From: Lysobacter sp. 5GHs7-4
GTDB taxonomy: Bacteria; Pseudomonadota; Gammaproteobacteria; Xanthomonadales; Xanthomonadaceae
Length of the DNA: 64,000 bases
NCBI RefSeq assembly: GCF_021284765.1
Contig: NZ_CP089924.1
Span: 1,444,001-1,508,000, forward strand
Direction: 5' to 3'
A program made the translations under genes and the position numbers. Positions 61,801 through 64,000 of the stretch are shown here, in pieces. Below the pieces are notes generated by a model that was not told the origin of the DNA, ran no database searches, and worked only from the letters and a program-made list of their open reading frames with translations. Position 1 is the first letter of the stretch, and every line of letters starts with the position of its first letter.

Positions 61801-62537
61801 TGGCCCTGTCCCTAGAACTCGTCGACGCCCTCAAGCGCTTTCTGCGCGCGCAGGACCTCACGTATCGCGACCTCGCCGCCCGCCTCAAGCTCAGCGAGGC
61901 GGCGGTCAAGCGCATGTTCTCCAAGCGCGCGATGAGCCTGGAGCGGCTGGAGCAGATCTGCGACGTGCTCGACATCGGCCTGGCCGAGCTCAGCGCCGAG
62001 GCCGCGCGCGGACGCACCGCCATGGCCGAGCTCAGCGAAGCGCAGGAGCAGGCCCTGGTCGACGAACCGGCGCTGCTGCTGGCGCTGTTCCTGACCTTGA
62101 ACCGCTGGAAGCAGACCGACGTGCAGCGCCATTTCGTGTTCGACGACGCGCAATGGACGCGGTTGCTGGTGCGGCTGGACCGGCTCGGCATCATCGAACT
62201 GATGCCGGGCAACCGCGGTCGTCCGCTGACCGCGCGCAACTTCCGCTGGCGCGCCGACGGGCCGATGGAGCGTTATTTCCGCCTCAACCTGCTCGGCGAT
62301 TTCTTCGCCGATCCCTTCGACGGCGAGCAGGATGTGCTGCTGTTGCTCAGCGGCAGCCTCAGCATCGCCGGTATCCGCCAGCTCAAGCAGCGCCTGGGCG
62401 AAGTCGCGCGCGAGTTCGACGCGCTACTGGCGCGCGACGCGGCGCTGAGCGCGCAGGAGCGCGTGGGCGTGAGCCTGGTGCTGGCGCAGAAGCCGTGGCT
62501 GCTGCAGCTGTTCCATCCGTATCGGCGCTCGCAATGA
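61800..62537 (+). CDS. helix-turn-helix transcriptional regulator
   Basis: A 245-residue protein with an N-terminal Cro/CI-type helix-turn-helix (LTYRDLAARLKLSEAAVKRM) and a 170-residue C-terminal ligand or dimerisation domain (ALFLTLNRWKQTDVQRHF onward) common to a family of uncharacterised xanthomonad regulators. No effector motif was recognised. Its start lies within a cluster of inverted repeats, suggesting autoregulation. Confidence 0.82.
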   Translation: MALSLELVDALKRFLRAQDLTYRDLAARLKLSEAAVKRMFSKRAMSLERLEQICDVLDIGLAELSAEAARGRTAMAELSEAQEQALVDEPALLLALFLTLNRWKQTDVQRHFVFDDAQWTRLLVRLDRLGIIELMPGNRGRPLTARNFRWRADGPMERYFRLNLLGDFFADPFDGEQDVLLLLSGSLSIAGIRQLKQRLGEVAREFDALLARDAALSAQERVGVSLVLAQKPWLLQLFHPYRRSQ

Positions 62538-62599
62538 GCGCAGTCAGGGTCGTGCTGCGCAGGTAAGTCGCGATCGATGCGGCCAGGGGCCGCGTTGCT

Positions 62600-63376
62600 T
62601 CAACCCTTCTTGTCCGCGATCGGCTTGAGCGCCCCGTAACGTTCCTTCTTCGGCTTGCCCTTCAGCGGCGGGAACTCGATCGCGCTGTCCGGCACCTTGC
62701 GGTCCGGCGCGCGCGCCAGCAGGTCGCGGATCAGGGTCAGCCGTCCGCTGCGCTGGTCGTTGAAATCGACCAGGGTCCAGGGCGCGTGCTTGCTGTGGGT
62801 GGCCGCGAGCATGGCCTCGCGCGCGCGGGTGTAGTCGTCGTAGTGCTTGCGCGCCTCGACGTCGATCGGCGACAGCTTCCAGCGCTTGAGCGGATCGGCC
62901 AGACGCTCGGCGAAGCGCTCCTCCTGCTGGGCCTGGTCGCAGCACAGCCAATACTTGAACAGCACGATGCCGTCGTCGGTGAGCAGCTTCTCGAACGCCG
63001 GCGCCTGCTTCAGGAACGCGGCGACCTGGGCCGGCTTGGCGAAACCCATCACCTGTTCGACGCCCGCGCGGTTGTACCAGCTGCGGTCGAACAGCACGAT
63101 TTCACCGGCCGCGGGCAGGTGCGGCACATAGCGCTGGAAGTACCACTGCGTGCTTTCGCGGTCGTTGGGCTTGGGCAGCGCGACCACGTGGCATTGGCGC
63201 GGATTGAGGTGTTCGACGATGGCATTGATCACGCCGCCCTTGCCGGCGGTGTCGCGGCCTTCCAGCAGCACCACCACGCGTTGGCCGGTGTGCTGGACCC
63301 AGCGCGCCACCTCGGCCAGCTCCAGCTGCAGCGCTTCGAGCTGGGCCTCGTAGTCCTTGCGCTTGAGCTTGCTCAT
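62600..63376 (-). CDS. ppk2: polyphosphate kinase 2
   Basis: A 258-residue PPK2 family enzyme with Walker A GRDTAGKGG (about 40-48), FDRSWYNRAGVE (lid/Walker B) and KYWLCCDQAQQEERF. It makes ATP or GTP from polyphosphate (or the reverse) in the cytoplasm. The one-domain length is that of class I PPK2. The ATG overlaps the stop of the small regulator gene (ATGA), a translational coupling that suggests joint function. Confidence 0.92.
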   Translation of the reverse strand: MSKLKRKDYEAQLEALQLELAEVARWVQHTGQRVVVLLEGRDTAGKGGVINAIVEHLNPRQCHVVALPKPNDRESTQWYFQRYVPHLPAAGEIVLFDRSWYNRAGVEQVMGFAKPAQVAAFLKQAPAFEKLLTDDGIVLFKYWLCCDQAQQEERFAERLADPLKRWKLSPIDVEARKHYDDYTRAREAMLAATHSKHAPWTLVDFNDQRSGRLTLIRDLLARAPDRKVPDSAIEFPPLKGKPKKERYGALKPIADKKG

Positions 63377-63741
63377 CGGCGGGCTTTCTTCTTGGCCGGC
63401 GCACGCGCGGGACGGCTGCGCTTGGTGCCCGCCATCGCGGTCGCGACTTCCAGCAGGGCGCCTTGCTGGGTGGTGTTGAGCGCGCGATAGGCTGCGAGCA
63501 GGTCGTGCTCGCCCTGGGTGCGCGCCGGGTCGAAGGTGCTGGCCAATTCCGACAGCAGCGCGCCTGCGGGGACGCCGAAAGTGCGCGCCAGCGCGTCCAG
63601 CTGATCCTTGCCCGGCAGCTTCTCGCCCTGCAGCCAGGCGCTGACGGTGGCCACGCCGGCGCGCGGAATCGCGGTGGCGATGTCGGCGGCGTTCAGGCCG
63701 CGGGCCTTGGCGAGCAGTCGCAAGGTGGTACCTAGCGGCAT
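63373..63741 (-). CDS. small XRE-type DNA-binding protein
   Basis: A 122-residue protein with a helix-turn-helix of Cro/CI type (LNAADIATAIPRAGVATVSA, then WLQGEKLPGKDQLDALARTF) and a basic Ala/Lys tail (ARAPAKKKARR). The ATG at 63741 has AAGGAG at 8 nt; a GTG three codons upstream is less well placed. It is coupled to ppk2 and may regulate it. Confidence 0.75.
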   Translation of the reverse strand: MPLGTTLRLLAKARGLNAADIATAIPRAGVATVSAWLQGEKLPGKDQLDALARTFGVPAGALLSELASTFDPARTQGEHDLLAAYRALNTTQQGALLEVATAMAGTKRSRPARAPAKKKARR

Positions 63742-63746
63742 GGCGA

Positions 63747-64000
63747 TCACTCCTTGTGAGCCGGTTCGAGCAAACGGGGGCGCAGCGTGGCCAGGTTGCA
63801 GGGCCGTGTGCGCGCGTCGAGCTGGGCGCGGATGATCTGGTCCCAGGCGGTGCGGCAGGCCGAGGTCGAGCCCGGCAGGCAGAATACGAAGGTGCCGTTG
63901 GCCAGGCCGGCGAAGGCGCGGGACTGCAGGGTGGAGGTGCCGATTTCTTCGAAGCTGAGCGCGCGGAACAGTTCGCCGAAGCCCGGCATTTCCTTGTCCA
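63747..64000 (-). CDS. moaB: MoaB/MogA-type molybdenum cofactor protein, C-terminal part (5' end outside window)
   Basis: The last 84 residues of a MoaB-like protein: [20 protein letters not shown], then [20 protein letters not shown], are the molybdopterin-binding motifs of MoaB/MogA, which adenylates molybdopterin. The start lies beyond the window on the - strand. It ends 5 bp before the small XRE-type gene, so the three genes here are probably one transcript. Confidence 0.88.
   Translation of the reverse strand, partial: DKEMPGFGELFRALSFEEIGTSTLQSRAFAGLANGTFVFCLPGSTSACRTAWDQIIRAQLDARTRPCNLATLRPRLLEPAHKE

Overview
The window is very GC-rich, densely coded chromosomal DNA with xanthomonad-type gene content: DUF1631, DUF3619/DUF3106 and DUF2145 proteins, a split pnt transhydrogenase, and dispersed GGGGGATTTGC and TGTGGGAGCG repeats. 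A large set of secreted peptidases includes one resembling the Lysobacter/Achromobacter lysyl endopeptidase. This points to Lysobacter or a close relative (inference). No rRNA, tRNA, CRISPR array, IS transposase or prophage was seen.

Layout. 0-2.3 kb holds housekeeping genes: the end of an AhpD-like protein, prmC, and a proline iminopeptidase. 2.8-12.7 kb is a same-strand cell-surface polysaccharide cluster: a double GT2 glycosyltransferase, a Wzm/Wzt-type ABC exporter, a GT4+GT2 fusion, a SAM methyltransferase, a LicD-like protein and galE. 12.7-25.6 kb is mixed: Nudix hydrolase, FEN-like nuclease, nitroreductase, DUF1631, the pnt genes split by about 3 kb that contain an inverted ECF sigma/DUF3619/DUF3106 block, DUF1456, and a cytochrome P460 next to an AraC regulator. 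26.9-31.6 kb has a TonB-dependent receptor divergent from a MocR-type regulator, followed by a small membrane protein and sufT.

33.2-55.4 kb is the striking part: an uninterrupted same-strand island of nine secreted peptidases from four unrelated families (six S8 subtilases, one S1 lysyl endopeptidase, one M14 carboxypeptidase, one M28 aminopeptidase). All nine end in the same kind of C-terminal P/Homo-B domain, six of them behind a PKD domain. Together they supply endo-, carboxy- and amino-peptidase activity, as expected for extracellular protein digestion. Most have their own GC-rich hairpin terminator, so this is probably a regulon rather than one operon. Several S8 genes have AT-rich palindromes or TGTGA half-sites 165-200 bp before the start codon, and one has a perfect CRP/Clp-type palindrome. 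Inside the island sits a 139-residue predicted lipoprotein that is only the subtilase propeptide with no catalytic domain. It is the best candidate here for an undescribed component: a membrane-anchored protease inhibitor or folding helper.

55.7-64 kb returns to ordinary genes: a half-length asparaginase-domain protein, wrbA-DUF2069, a yihY-tlpA-acyP operon, DUF2145, a sterol desaturase family protein, an HTH regulator, PPK2, a small regulator, and the end of a moaB-like gene cut by the window edge.
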